NCBI GenBank assembly: GCA_018398805.1
Contig: JAGFBZ010002257.1
Location: forward strand, 279,785 to 343,784
Length of the DNA: 64,000 nucleotides
DNA from: Hirundichthys speculiger
Taxonomy: Eukaryota > Chordata > Actinopteri > Beloniformes > Exocoetidae
Reading direction: 5' to 3'
Shown: positions 44,550 through 54,498 of the stretch, piece after piece
Position numbering within the stretch: position 1 is the first letter of the stretch
Layout of the letters: each line of letters begins with the position of its first letter
Notes under the pieces: model-generated
Seen by the model: the letters and a program-made list of their open reading frames with translations, nothing else
Databases searched by the model: none
What the model was told of the DNA's origin: nothing
Translations under genes and position numbers: made by a program

Positions 44550-45060
44550 TCATCCATCAGAGACATTTATCTTGACCATTATGTCTGTCACGTGAACTTT
44601 CAGTCTCTCCAGCTGATGAATAGCAACTTCACGCACGGTCACTGATGCTAACGCACCTACGTCATCATCGATGTCAACTTCAACGCGGTCAACAGATACG
44701 GCGGCTTTCGGCTGCCAGTTTTCACCTGGTCGGAAGGTGACTTTTACAAACCGCGCCAATCAAACACTTTAAAGAGTGGACGGCAGGAGAAACGCTCCGA
44801 TACTGGCCTATTGGACGGCTGAGCTAACGGCTAATGGTGCTCCCGGTAAACAGCAGAGCCCCGTCAGCCCGCAGACGGCGACATGTAACCTTCTCCTTTA
44901 GTCCGAGATGTCAACAAGTGACCGGTTTAAATCACATCTAGTTAAACTCACCCGGACAAAACCAACCTGAGTCAATGTAATCCGTTGCCGTACCTGTTCA
45001 AACGATCTTCCTAATCAAAACAATACGGCAGCCGCCACATAGAAACATAGCACATAGAAA
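44550..45060 (-). promoter_or_regulatory. Probable hmg20a promoter / noncoding first exon
   Basis: CpG-richer and non-repetitive stretch upstream of hmg20a. A CCAAT word (GCCAATCA) is at about 44755-44762. On the minus strand there are donor-like sites: AACAG|GTACGG at 44993/44994, GTCCGG|GTGAG near 44951 and CGACCAG|GTGAAA near 44728. Any could end a noncoding first exon of hmg20a. A 69-codon minus-strand frame (44550-44759, ARFVKVTFRPGENWQPKAAV...) is open but lacks an ATG at its start, so it is not called as a gene. Confidence 0.45.
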
Positions 45061-45431
45061 CGCTCCTCACTAATGTGCAGCATTACTGACGCTACTTCTG
45101 TCTGTTTGCAGGTGAAAAAGCTGTTTGTTTGTTAAATGTGTAAATAAATAATAAGGACGCATTTTTATCAACCACTTTTATTTTTCTAGATGATGTTACT
45201 TGGTAGTGAAAGCAAGAAAGGTAAAAACCATTCTATTACGTTGCAGAAAACTGCTCTACAGCTGCGAGATCTATGGCCCGTCTTGGTCTCCGTCTTCTTC
45301 ATTCCCCACATAAAACAACAGCAAGCGACTGGTAACCCTCTGACTCCCTCCAGCGTCCACAGAGTGCATTGCATCTCTGAAATCGAGAAATCGAAATAAG
45401 CCACTGTCCCTCGAGTCCCCTAAAGATATTT

Positions 45432-45434
<3 letters not shown>

Positions 45435-45519
<85 letters not shown>
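45435..45519. repeat. (AT)n microsatellite
   Basis: About 85 bp of uninterrupted AT dinucleotides. Confidence 0.97.
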
Positions 45520-45521
<2 letters not shown>

Positions 45522-45689
45522 CAACCTGATTAAAATGTGAACACGGTTGGATGGAAATGTTTAACTGTTTTATTTATTTATTAATATTTATTTCATTGTT
45601 GTTCCCTGCGGAATCAAAGCACATCCCTGTGCAGGATGTGCTTTGATTCTGTCGCACAAATGCAGGATACAACCTAAGACCACCAATTA

Positions 45690-46010
45690 TTCTCTTCTTG
45701 GAAGCTTGAATGCCACAGTGTTGGATGCATGATATGATCAAATGGTGATAGATAGATAAACACAGAATCTAAAAAGTGGATAAACACAGTTCTGAACTTC
45801 AGCACCCTCTTCTTGGTTCTGGCTGTGTTGAAGGCATCCACAAGGTCCCTGTACCCATGTTCCTCACCACTTCTGATACAATCCACAATAACTGTATCAT
45901 CAGAATATTTGTGCACGCGGCAGGACTCTGAACAGAAAAGGCCCCAAAACAGGCCGCCCTGGTAGCGCAGTGGTTTGTGCAGGCGACCCATGCTGCATGT
46001 CTTCCCCATT

Positions 46011-46045
<35 letters not shown>

Positions 46046-46600
46046 AATAAAGGCCACTCATGCCAGAAAAGAAAAGAAAAAGCTCCTGACCATTCCAGAA
46101 ACACAGTTCCTATAACTGGGATACTGAGGTTGCTCTGTCAGGTCTGTTATCCAGGAGGTCATCTACCTCCATCTTGTCTGAATGCCCAGAGTCTTTTAAA
46201 AGGGCGTAGGCCCGGTGCAGCATGTGGAGAACCACATCCTCCTCTCCAGTGTGCTCCTGAAACTGGAGGGACGTCCACTGCATCAGAGACCTCAGACAGA
46301 AATACAAATGGAGGACCAGGGTCTCCAGTTTGTAGTCTAACTGCCCTGTTTGGTAGAAGACAGGATGTTTTTGCCTGTTCAAAGACTCATGTTGAAAATG
46401 CTATCTGTTGTACAGTCTTATGGGAGTCTTGGACACCATCTGCAGTCTCCTGAGCTACCGTCCAGGACAGTAGAGGGTGGAGCTGAGATAAACAACTGAC
46501 AGTGAGATGTGGATGTTGCAGTTGCAGTGGGGGAGGGAGGCTGCATCCAGGAAACAGCGGCGCAGAAGCAGGGGCAGGCGTCCCCGTGCACATCTTTTAC
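45690..46600 (-). pseudogene. Decayed Rex1/L2-type LINE reverse transcriptase
   Basis: The minus strand encodes TSLQFQEHTGEEDVVLHMLH then RAYALLKDSGH near 46170-46290, matching the 'DPLQFAYR..GxEDAVxxLLHRAYSxLD' block before RT motif A in fish LINEs. It also encodes VHKYSDDTVIVDCI near 45880-45910, the catalytic YxDD block, followed by YRDLVDAF. The motif A region between them is deleted and a SINE sits at 45951-46066. Frames are broken. Confidence 0.75.
45951..46066 (+). mobile_element. tRNA-derived SINE, internally deleted
   Basis: Starts 'ccgccctggtagcgcagtgg', which contains the RNA polymerase III box A (TAGCGCAGTGG). The expected box B (GGTTCGA) is missing, while the tail 'gctgcatgtcttccccatt', a (TC)n run and 'gaataaaggccactcatgcc' is present. 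The copy lost the middle of the tRNA part. Confidence 0.7.
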
Positions 46601-47180
46601 ATATATGTAAAAGACATACAAACTGCTACGCTGCTTCTTGAAACCAGAGCTGTCACTGCGACTCCATCTCTGTAGGTAAACGTGACACCTTAACCAAATA
46701 TACGAGCAAACATCTCTGTCCTGCTGCAGACGGAGAACAGCACTGAGCTGCAACATGAAATAAGTAAATGAGAAGACCAGTGCTCACATTTCAATTTGAC
46801 AGATTGCAAGTCAGCACACATGCAGGACTGTAGCTGCTTCTTAATTGAAACTTTGATTGCAATCTCACTGCAATTATCCAGAGTTAATTCAACTGAGTTA
46901 TCAGGCTTAGTCGTTACAACAGGCTGGATACATCAGGCCACCTTTAGATTGAACTGGTATTCTTCTTTTTTTTCCCTTTCAGATCAGTTTCTGGGTATGT
47001 GGGATATCCCGCACTTTAAATCATTAATCTGTCACGTTCAGATGCTGCTGAAACCTGCCGGCGTCTCCTTGAAGGCCTGATATCATTTGCTCTGGAAGCA
47101 TTTGAGGCGGATCTCACGTGAACTCATAGCCACAGGAACATATTCTCAGCAGGGGGTGCTGGGAGTCTGAGACAGCTCTG

Positions 47181-47181
<1 letters not shown>
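46601..47181. other. Noncoding DNA
   Basis: No gene or element termini recognised beyond possible LINE flanks up to about 46760. Confidence 0.4.

Positions 47182-47252
<71 letters not shown>
47182..47252. repeat. (CT)n(AT)n compound microsatellite
   Basis: A (CT)n run is followed directly by an (AT)n run that also serves as the target of the next hAT. Confidence 0.95.
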
Positions 47253-47255
<3 letters not shown>

Positions 47256-47528
47256 GGCTGTCAAAGTTAATGCGTTAACGCGTGATTAACGCAAAATAAT
47301 TTTAACGCAACTAATTTTTTTAACGCGGATTAACGCGAGCCTTAGCCTGGTCGTTGATTTACAATAGTAGAGAGGAGAGTAGGTTTAATGAGCCTCGGGC
47401 CCCGCCGTAGTTGTAGTCCTGTAGTCCTCCGTAGTCCTGTCAAAACAGGAAGCCATGCACTGACGTCGACGTCCATGACAGACAGACAGACGTAAACATA
47501 CCTCCGTTAAAAGTAGCTGGAATAAAAA

Positions 47529-47671
47529 TGGATACAAAAAATACTATTTTGAATGGTAAGTTCAGCTTCAAAACCTTGCCTGATGGCTAACTCCACAAGA
47601 TAAATGTTGTTTGTGTTTGCTGTCGATGTGAATTTAGTTACCACCGGAGTCCCGACTACTCAAATATCACT

Positions 47672-47675
<4 letters not shown>
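47529..47675 (+). pseudogene. Fossil BED-type finger of a hAT transposase
   Basis: Reads MDTKNTILNGKFSFKTLPDG, a stop, then LHKINVVCVCCRCEFSYHRS. The C-x2-C plus EFSYHRS resembles the 'CxxCxxEFSFHRSTSSLKYH' block at the N-terminus of a fish hAT transposase group. It has an in-frame stop and runs into the poly-C tract. Confidence 0.55.
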
Positions 47676-47702
<27 letters not shown>

Positions 47703-47758
47703 GTATGAAGCAAACCACGAAAATATTTTGTATGAAGAACATAAGAGAAAATATTGAG

Positions 47759-47793
<35 letters not shown>

Positions 47794-47872
47794 TAATGGA
47801 TTTGGCATTGTAGCAATAAATAAACATGAATTCTTTTGCATAAGGCGAGCATTTGTGTACTCTCATATTAGG

Positions 47873-48440
47873 CAAGGCAACTTTATTTGTAGAGCACAAT
47901 TCATACACAAGGCAATTCAAAGTGCTTTACAGATGCATAAAGTCACAAGAAGGCATATAGAATCATTCCATACAAGCATAAAAATAATCAATAATAGATA
48001 AAATTAATTAATAAAAAAATTAATTAATTAAATTAAAAATGAAGAGTGCAGATAAAATTCTTCCAGTCATCATCTTCACATCTAAACAGAACTGTTTTCA
48101 GTCTGGATCTGAACATTGTCAGAGTTCAGGTCTGTCTCACATCTGCTGGAAGACTGTTCCAGATTTTAGGAGCATAAAACTGAAATGCAGCTTCACCTTG
48201 TTTAGTCCTGACTCTGGACACCAGCAGGAGACCACTACCTGAGGTTCTCAGAGTCCAGGTTGGTTCATATGACTCTAACATGTCAGAGATGGACTTTGGG
48301 GCCATGAAGAGACTTGAACACAAGTAGAGCTGTTTTAAAGTCTATTCTCTGAGTGACAGGAAGCCAGAGACCTCAGGACTGGACTAATATGGTCATATTT
48401 CCTGGTTCTAGTCAGGACTCGTATTAATAAGAGTAATACA
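47873..48440 (-). mobile_element. LINE 3'-region piece, antisense
   Basis: 'caaggcaactttatttgtag' followed by 'ggcaattcaaagtgctttac' is the complement of a common fish LINE 3' end. The following 'ctgctggaagactgttccag' to 'cctggttctagtcaggactc' belongs to the same repeat. It interrupts the hAT at 47253-48577. Confidence 0.6.
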
Positions 48441-48598
48441 ACTTGAAAAAGATCTGTATAAGGTAGATTTAGAACAGATAAAAATAATAATAATAAAATA
48501 ATAATTAATCATGATTAACTATTGAGAGTCATGCAGACAGTAATCTGATTAATTATTTTGAGAAATTGACAGCCCTAATATATATATATATATATATA

Positions 48599-49290
48599 CA
48601 GTGATCCCTTATTTTTCGCGGTTAATGCGAAAATCAAGATCCGCGAACTGGAGCCGGAGGCCCCCGAGTCTAAATAACGTGTTTGAAATATGTTTAAAAA
48701 ACGCAAAAAGTAGCGAGGCACTGAAGCGAAACAAGACAAAGGCTCAACTGTGGTCTTTCTGTTACCTTCACAGCCTCTGGTCTCTGAACCGTAGCAAAGA
48801 AACCGCTGGTATTGTGCTATTTTTGGCTTGTAATTAGCGGCTAACACGCTAACAACAACAAAAGAAACAGTCTGGTTTTCTCTGCATGGAACGAGCACTT
48901 TATTCTGGCACTGCAGGAACTTGTAACATCACACAGGTTGTATTGTTGGGCTCCTGTCGGTTAACAGAGAATGTAAATCTATACACGCTGGGCTGCTGTT
49001 GATGCTCACTACACTTTTCATCTAACCCCGTTTTCATTCTGCCGTCCCACGACACACACACTACATTACCCATAAGGCCACACCATTACCCATAAGGCCA
49101 CACCATTACCCATAAGACCACCTTCTTAAAGGGGCCAGGCTGGCTCACAGCATTTCTTCGAATTTCTTCGCACAAAACATCCTGTGAATCTTCTGCAAGT
49201 TTTTCTTGTTTTTTTTATGATATTATATATTTCTGAAAAATCCGCGAATAACTAAAACCACGGACCTTAAAGCAAGAATTGGCGAGGGAT
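48599..49290. mobile_element. pogo/Tigger-like element, right end clipped
   Basis: Starts CAGTGATCCCTTATTTTTCG after TA and runs to 'ggcgagggat', where the expected 'cactgta' is missing. Contains three tandem 'cattacccataaggccac' units, as does 9551-9805. No complete transposase frame. Confidence 0.8.
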
Positions 49291-49379
49291 TGGAGAGCAA
49301 GGGGGGATGCGCGCACAGTACAAGAAACTCCACAACAGTGTTCTGGAAAAGCTCATCTGCCAGATACAGAACCAATTTA

Positions 49380-49740
49380 AAGATCAGGAACAATTAATGT
49401 TCCTGTCCCTCCTCGACCACCAACAGTTTCAGACATATCAGAAATAAATTCCTGCATCCAACCTTTTCCAGTTTGACACCAGAGCCACTGAGCTCTATTT
49501 GCTTATCTGACCTGTTTAAAAAGAGCAGTGACTGTAATGTCGGCCATGAAGGACTTTGAAGGGAAATGTCCCAAAGATCTCCTGGGTTTCCTCCACAGCA
49601 AACATCTGGATGAGATCTGCAGCTGTACAGACTGGCGTGTCTGGCCGTGACTATTCCCACATCCACCACAACTGCTGACCAGACATCCTCTGACCTCAAG
49701 AGAATAAAAACGTATGGAAGTAATACGGTGATGCGTAATC
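49380..49740 (+). pseudogene. Second fossil of a hAT dimerisation domain
   Basis: DNA closely matches 19033-19320. The plus strand gives [20 protein letters not shown], the approach to the hAT C-terminal domain; then an 8-base deletion shifts the frame before 'ctgtacagactggcgtgtctggcc'. It includes a segment (about 49484-49560) missing from the 19 kb copy. Element ends are not found. Confidence 0.7.
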
Positions 49741-50957
49741 TCTAAATGACACAGTGCCCTCTTTTTGTTATTTTGTGTTGTTTGTATTGGTGGCTTGTAT
49801 GATCATAACATCATGGTGGATTAAGTAGTTAAACCCGCACTGGCCCTGGTACCAAATACACGACCCGCCACTGAGTAATACTGTTATAAACATTAAACCA
49901 GACCACTAGAATTTAGAGTCAATTTAAAACATTGACATTTTTTCTCCCACATTTTTTCACCCTTGTTTCCGATGTTTTTTTTTTTTTTTTTTTTACATTT
50001 TTGAGGAGCTGCAGCCCCGCCAACGGGGTGGGGTTGGTGGGCTGCAGCACCCCCAGCACCCCTACTTCCCGCGGTACTGCGTGAACCCACGTCCAGTGAC
50101 GTTCCCGTGGGCGCTGAAGATGCAGACGCAGCTGTGACAGTTTCAACGGGAGAGCGAGCGGCATCAGCAGCAGTTTGGCGGGAACAGCCCTTAATCAAAT
50201 CCCTCACAGCCGCGTGGCAATCAGACGCCGCTGTCAGAGGAAAAAACTGACATTTCTGCCTCTTTCTGCAGTCGAATCCTCTCTGAGAAACTGTTGAACA
50301 TCAGTGCAGAAATGATGAGACTCTGCAGGGCCCGTACCAAAATCCGACACGTCTGCTGCAAACACTACTGAGGCTGATTTATATTTATTTATTTTTTTTT
50401 AAACCTCACCTCAAAGCAGACTGGCCTGAGATAACAGCTTGCAGAAGCTGATTTTGTTTTAAGGCTGCACACAACAGGAAGCTGTATTTTTATTATTTTT
50501 TTTTTTCCCGTGGGGATGTAAAACAATTACAACAACAGGTACACGAACTGGATCTGACAGTTTCTGGAGGAGGATCTGTCAATAATATGGTAATCTGTGT
50601 GAGCAGACATTTCATATTCTCGCTCTGCAACAGTCATGAATTAATAAGAAGCGGCACTGCTGCGCGGAGTCATGTTTGTCACTAATTGGCTGACTTGGAA
50701 CACAGAACTGATGAAGACCAACTGTTCGGCTCCCAGCAGTAGTGTGTCTGGCTCAGTGTTTTTTTCTAATCTTTTTATTTATTTATTTCAAATCTTTTAG
50801 AAGTAAGTGTAAGTGCTCGCCGCATTGTGGGCAGCGACGCAGCAAACAATCCGCTGGAAATCGAGAGCCGGGTTCAATCAGCTCACGGACTCGTCCAGGT
50901 TCCGAATCGTTATTCACCTGCCATGTCACGGTGAATCACCTGATCCCCGCTTGAGAG
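49741..50957. other. Noncoding DNA
   Basis: No supportable gene. Contains T-runs near 49976-49994 and 50390-50400. The overlapping minus-strand frames 49893-50207 are rich in A/G/P and show no domain. Confidence 0.4.
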
Positions 50958-51298
50958 TAGGGCTGTAGCGATACACTAATATCGCGATACGATACGATAC
51001 AGGATATTCGGCTCACGATACGCTATATATCGATATTCATCTTATGATACATTTACATAGTTTTCTGAAATATTTTAAAGGGACAAAGTGATTTTGGTGA
51101 CATCTTGTGAGTGTTCCAATGACTTTGTTTGAATTAATTGAACTGAAAGCATCAATTACACATTATATGGCTGACAGGCAGCTTGCAAATGCTGGACAAA
51201 ATGAATAAAAGATGTGTTGAGAAAAATAGTTTCATTTATTTAAACAGTGCAAATTGTTGCTTGCAAGCTTTTAAAGTTAAGGGCACAAAGGAGAGTTA

Positions 51299-51710
51299 GG
51301 GCCAATTCCAATTCCTCCCTTAACCCTCAATCTTGGCCCTCCAAAGTAAGTGTCAGGATTATCTTGTGATTTAGAAATGGGACAGCCCTTGAGTGCAGTT
51401 ACATCTTCAGACTGTGGGGGGCGGCCTTACGCCAAAGCTACGTCCAGTCTGTCAAGAAAATGACGAAGAAGGAGAAGAAGAAGTAGAAAAAGAATAACGA
51501 AGACAATAAGGTGGCTTTGTAACATCTGTATCTTAATTAACTACAAAAATACTTACATTCATATCTCACCCTTTTCGGCGCCAGCCTTTTTGAAGATCTT
51601 TTGGCGAAAATACGCAATGCCTTCTGGGCAGTACTGGCAGTACACGGGAGCGCGCATTTTTGAGATTGAGGGTTGAGATTGAGGGTTAAGGGAGGAATTG
51701 GAATTCACCC
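51299..51710. mobile_element. Complete Harbinger-like MITE with TTA duplication
   Basis: 412 bp from GGGCCAATTCCAATTCC to 'ggaattggaattcaccc', with TTA at 51296-51298 and 51711-51713. Reference copy for the family seen at 8139-9550 and 27238-27708. The 3-bp TTA duplication points to PIF/Harbinger. Confidence 0.85.
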
Positions 51711-52015
51711 TTAAAGTACAGCAAGTGGCCTTCTTTGGCAGCTTTTTTGGCTTGATACTGAACATGTGAGGTAGCTACTAGCCATTCTAGCCACTAGGTT
51801 AAGTAAAAACGAACCATGACAGCCAATAATTCAAGTCCATTTAAGCCATCTTAAAATTGCACCCATCTCAGCAGAGTAGCTGGTGGACTTAATGGCTCTT
51901 CCTGCAAAGTGCAGGAAGAGCACCCGTGCGGGACACGGGGGTTTTAAAAGGTGCTTAGAATATTGATACCTGTGGCTGAAAAATTGATACTCTCTGGGGA
52001 AATAAAATATCGATA

Positions 52016-52119
52016 CAGTGATCCCTTATTTTTCGCGGTTAATGGGGACCGGTGCCCCGTCGTGAAAATCAAAATCCACGAATAACTAAAACCGCGCGCG
52101 AATTGACAAGGGATCACTG
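52016..52119. mobile_element. 104-bp Tigger-like MITE nested in a hAT
   Basis: CAGTGATCCCTTATTTTTCG to 'gacaagggatcactg', TA on both sides (52014-52015, 52120-52121). It interrupts the 'aaaatatcgat|atatcatcgaatcgat' sequence of the surrounding hAT. Confidence 0.88.
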
Positions 52120-52155
52120 TATATATCATCGAATCGATAAAATTGCTCAGCTCTA

Positions 52156-53295
52156 ATTGACAGTTTTTTGGGCGGTGGAAAGGTTTCACGGGCCCGGCTC
52201 TTGCCAGTCAGCCTGGACAGGTCAGCGCACAGATGCACGTACATATATTCTGTCCATCATCCAGCCCTTCATTAGCCGTCAGGATATCAGGGGTGTGATG
52301 GCGATGTGTGAACTGCTAATAGGGTGAACATACTGTGGGTACTCAAATCGGTTGCAGCAGCCAAATGGAGATTTTTCATGTCAATTTTAATTTGATTTGA
52401 AGGAATATTTGATTACTTTTAGGAAGTGTTAGTTATCTCTGATGGTTTTCCGTCCCTACTATCAGCAGACAGCATCTAAAGAAACTTTGTCTTCCTGTCT
52501 CAGTTGTCTGTCGGCCCAACAGAGGCTACTCGAGTCCAGATCTGTGTCTTTCCGGGCTCTTCCGTGCTAGTAGACAGGATCACCACCGCTGCAGCTGTCA
52601 GTGCCGACTTGTTCCTTGTCAAAATGACGGGAACATATCCTGGAATTGATTAACCTTCTTCCCCGTTATGTCCTTCCTCTCAGTGTCTCCTGTGTTCTCT
52701 GTGCAGAGATCTGTCACGTCATCAGTGAGGGGATAGATGTGTAGCTTCTTTGCTTTGGACCCATGCAATGTCCGCCATGTCTGCAGCATCGCAGTGGTAC
52801 ACCCTAGTTGTTTGATGGCAGTAAACGACATAAAATAAATGACGGGTATTGGTTGTTTTGGCCTGGCGCTACGCTGGTTGAGCCCCAAATGCAGCACGTT
52901 ACTGCCACCTAGTGGATAAAAATAACGCCCAGGTCCAGAAACATCTTGACACAAGACTGAACATAACCTAGGGTTAACCCATGGGCGAGGCTAGCCCTTC
53001 TTTAGGGGTGCTTCAGCACCCTAACCCTAACCCTAAGTGACAGCTCAGTGCTTTAAATGCAGCAGCTGAGATTTCAGCTGCTGCAGACGCTCTCAGTGCG
53101 TCTCAGTATGATGTTCGTGTTTGATTTTTGTCCACATTTTGTCGAACCAAGCTCTCGAACCAAAGTCAGAGTCCCTTGGAGCAAAGTGGCTCGGACGGCA
53201 GACGAGCACCTCAGATTTTCCAGTTTTGATTAACGAGGGGAAGTGCTCTGTGAAGAGCAAGCGCATTTTCCTGCGGTTTTACAATTGCTCTAATG
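52156..53295. other. Noncoding DNA with a short telomere-like run
   Basis: No supportable gene; the minus-strand frame 52619-52954 has no recognisable domain. Three tandem CCCTAA units are at 53019-53036, next to 'aggggtgcttcagcaccct', a possible hAT end. Confidence 0.45.
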
Positions 53296-53608
53296 CAGTG
53301 ATTCCCAAAGTGTGGGCCGCGGCCACCTGGTGGGCCATCGTGGTACTGCAGGTGGGTCGTGAGAAGTCATTAAAGTTAAACAAATAAAACATAAGAAGTA
53401 ATAAAACAAACCAGTTAAGTGTTATTCTACTGTCATCTTAATTTAATATGACAAGTGTCACCTTATTTGTTGACCCCTTACATTAATATCAGAACTTTGC
53501 GTCTAGTCCTGGATGTTGATCACAGTTGTTATTAAAGGTTCGGGTGGACCGCGGATATTTTTCACATTTCAAATTGGGCCTTGGTATTCTGAAGTTTGGG
53601 AATGACTG
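53296..53608. mobile_element. hAT-like MITE, complete copy
   Basis: 313 bp from CAGTGATTCCCAAAGTGTGG to 'gtttgggaatgactg', flanked by perfect 8-bp repeats CTCTAATG at 53288-53295 and 53609-53616. Confidence 0.9.
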
Positions 53609-53616
53609 CTCTAATG

Positions 53617-54498
53617 GATTTCCCTTCCCTCAAGTAATATGAATCTGTGTTTAAGTGCTGAACACTTTAACAGCAAAAAAACAAACAAAACAAACAAACA
53701 AACAAAAAAAACAGGAAATCAGATGGTACAAAACTAGAGTTTTAAAACACTTCCATTCATGGTGCCGGCACATACAAAACCCCGTTTGTTTGTCGGTTGA
53801 TTATTAACCAGCATTTAATGAAACGATAAAGAGATGAAGACAGATGGAGCATTTAGATTCTTAGCGTTTAATGATAATGGATATGAAGTGAACTGCGAGC
53901 TTCTTGTCATTCCAGCGGCTCACTCAGTTCAGCAGATGAGCACACAGATAGACACATTCATTTCAACCCTGACACAAGTAAGTAACAGCCACTGCTGCAC
54001 CCCCCCCACCGCCCCCGCGGCTGCACTACCGCCGCCGCCCCCGCCCCCGCGGGACAGATAATTAGCTTCGATTTATCAGTGACCTGCTGCAGCCAGGCGG
54101 ACATCAGGAGGAAGGATCTGGTGCGGATCCCTCATGGCCTCCAAGATAGAAAACGGGACTGCCAACGCGTCCACGGTCAATGACCTCATTGGAGTAACGC
54201 GTTACAAGCAGGTGTGAATATAGCTGTGCACCAGGCCAGATCAACGGCCTCGTGCAGAAACACACCACAGCCATGTTTGCCAGCTTATTGGAAAGAAAGA
54301 GCTCAAAAAGGAAACGAGGATGGACGGATCATCTTGTTGCTATGCAACAGGCCAATCGGTCTTCAGGAGCGGACCTGACGGATCGAAAGGATGCGACGCT
54401 GAAGCTGATGGGTGCAGGCGCATTATTTTCTTCCCCTCAAAGGACCGCCGCCTGGGAAGCTTTCTCATTCCTCCCCAGAAGCTTCGACGAGCCGAAGA
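53617..54498. other. Noncoding DNA before the 33-bp array
   Basis: A short frame MASKIENGTANASTVNDLIG (from 54134) is followed by a donor-like CAG|GTGTGA, and an adjacent open frame runs 54252-54611 into the array. Neither shows a known domain. A C-rich run (53999-54050) precedes them. Confidence 0.3.

Larger units (their letters stand above)
47253..48577 (+). mobile_element. hAT element with BED-like remnant and nested LINE piece
   Basis: Bounded by TAGGGCTGTCAAAGTTAATG and 'gagaaattgacagcccta', with ATATATAT on both sides (the target was an AT microsatellite, so the duplication is not informative). A BED-like remnant lies at 47529-47675. A run of about 26 C lies at 47677-47702 and an (AT)n run at 47757-47788. 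A LINE-type piece is nested from about 47873 to 48440. Confidence 0.8.
50958..52155. mobile_element. hAT-like element carrying two nested MITEs
   Basis: Left end TAGGGCTGTAGCGATACAC, right end 'gataaaattgctcagctcta', same family as 36233-36665. The flanks CTTGAGAG and ATTGACAG match at 6 of 8 positions. Compared with the 36233 copy, extra DNA lies between about 51281 and 51930 and includes the MITE at 51299-51710. A Tigger MITE is inserted at 52016-52119. Confidence 0.75.

Noticed and set aside
45951..46066. tRNA gene
   Set aside because: Box A is present but no box B or cloverleaf; the tail matches a tRNA-derived SINE.
52619..52954. 111-codon minus-strand ORF
   Set aside because: No recognisable protein family and no splice or promoter context; left uncalled.
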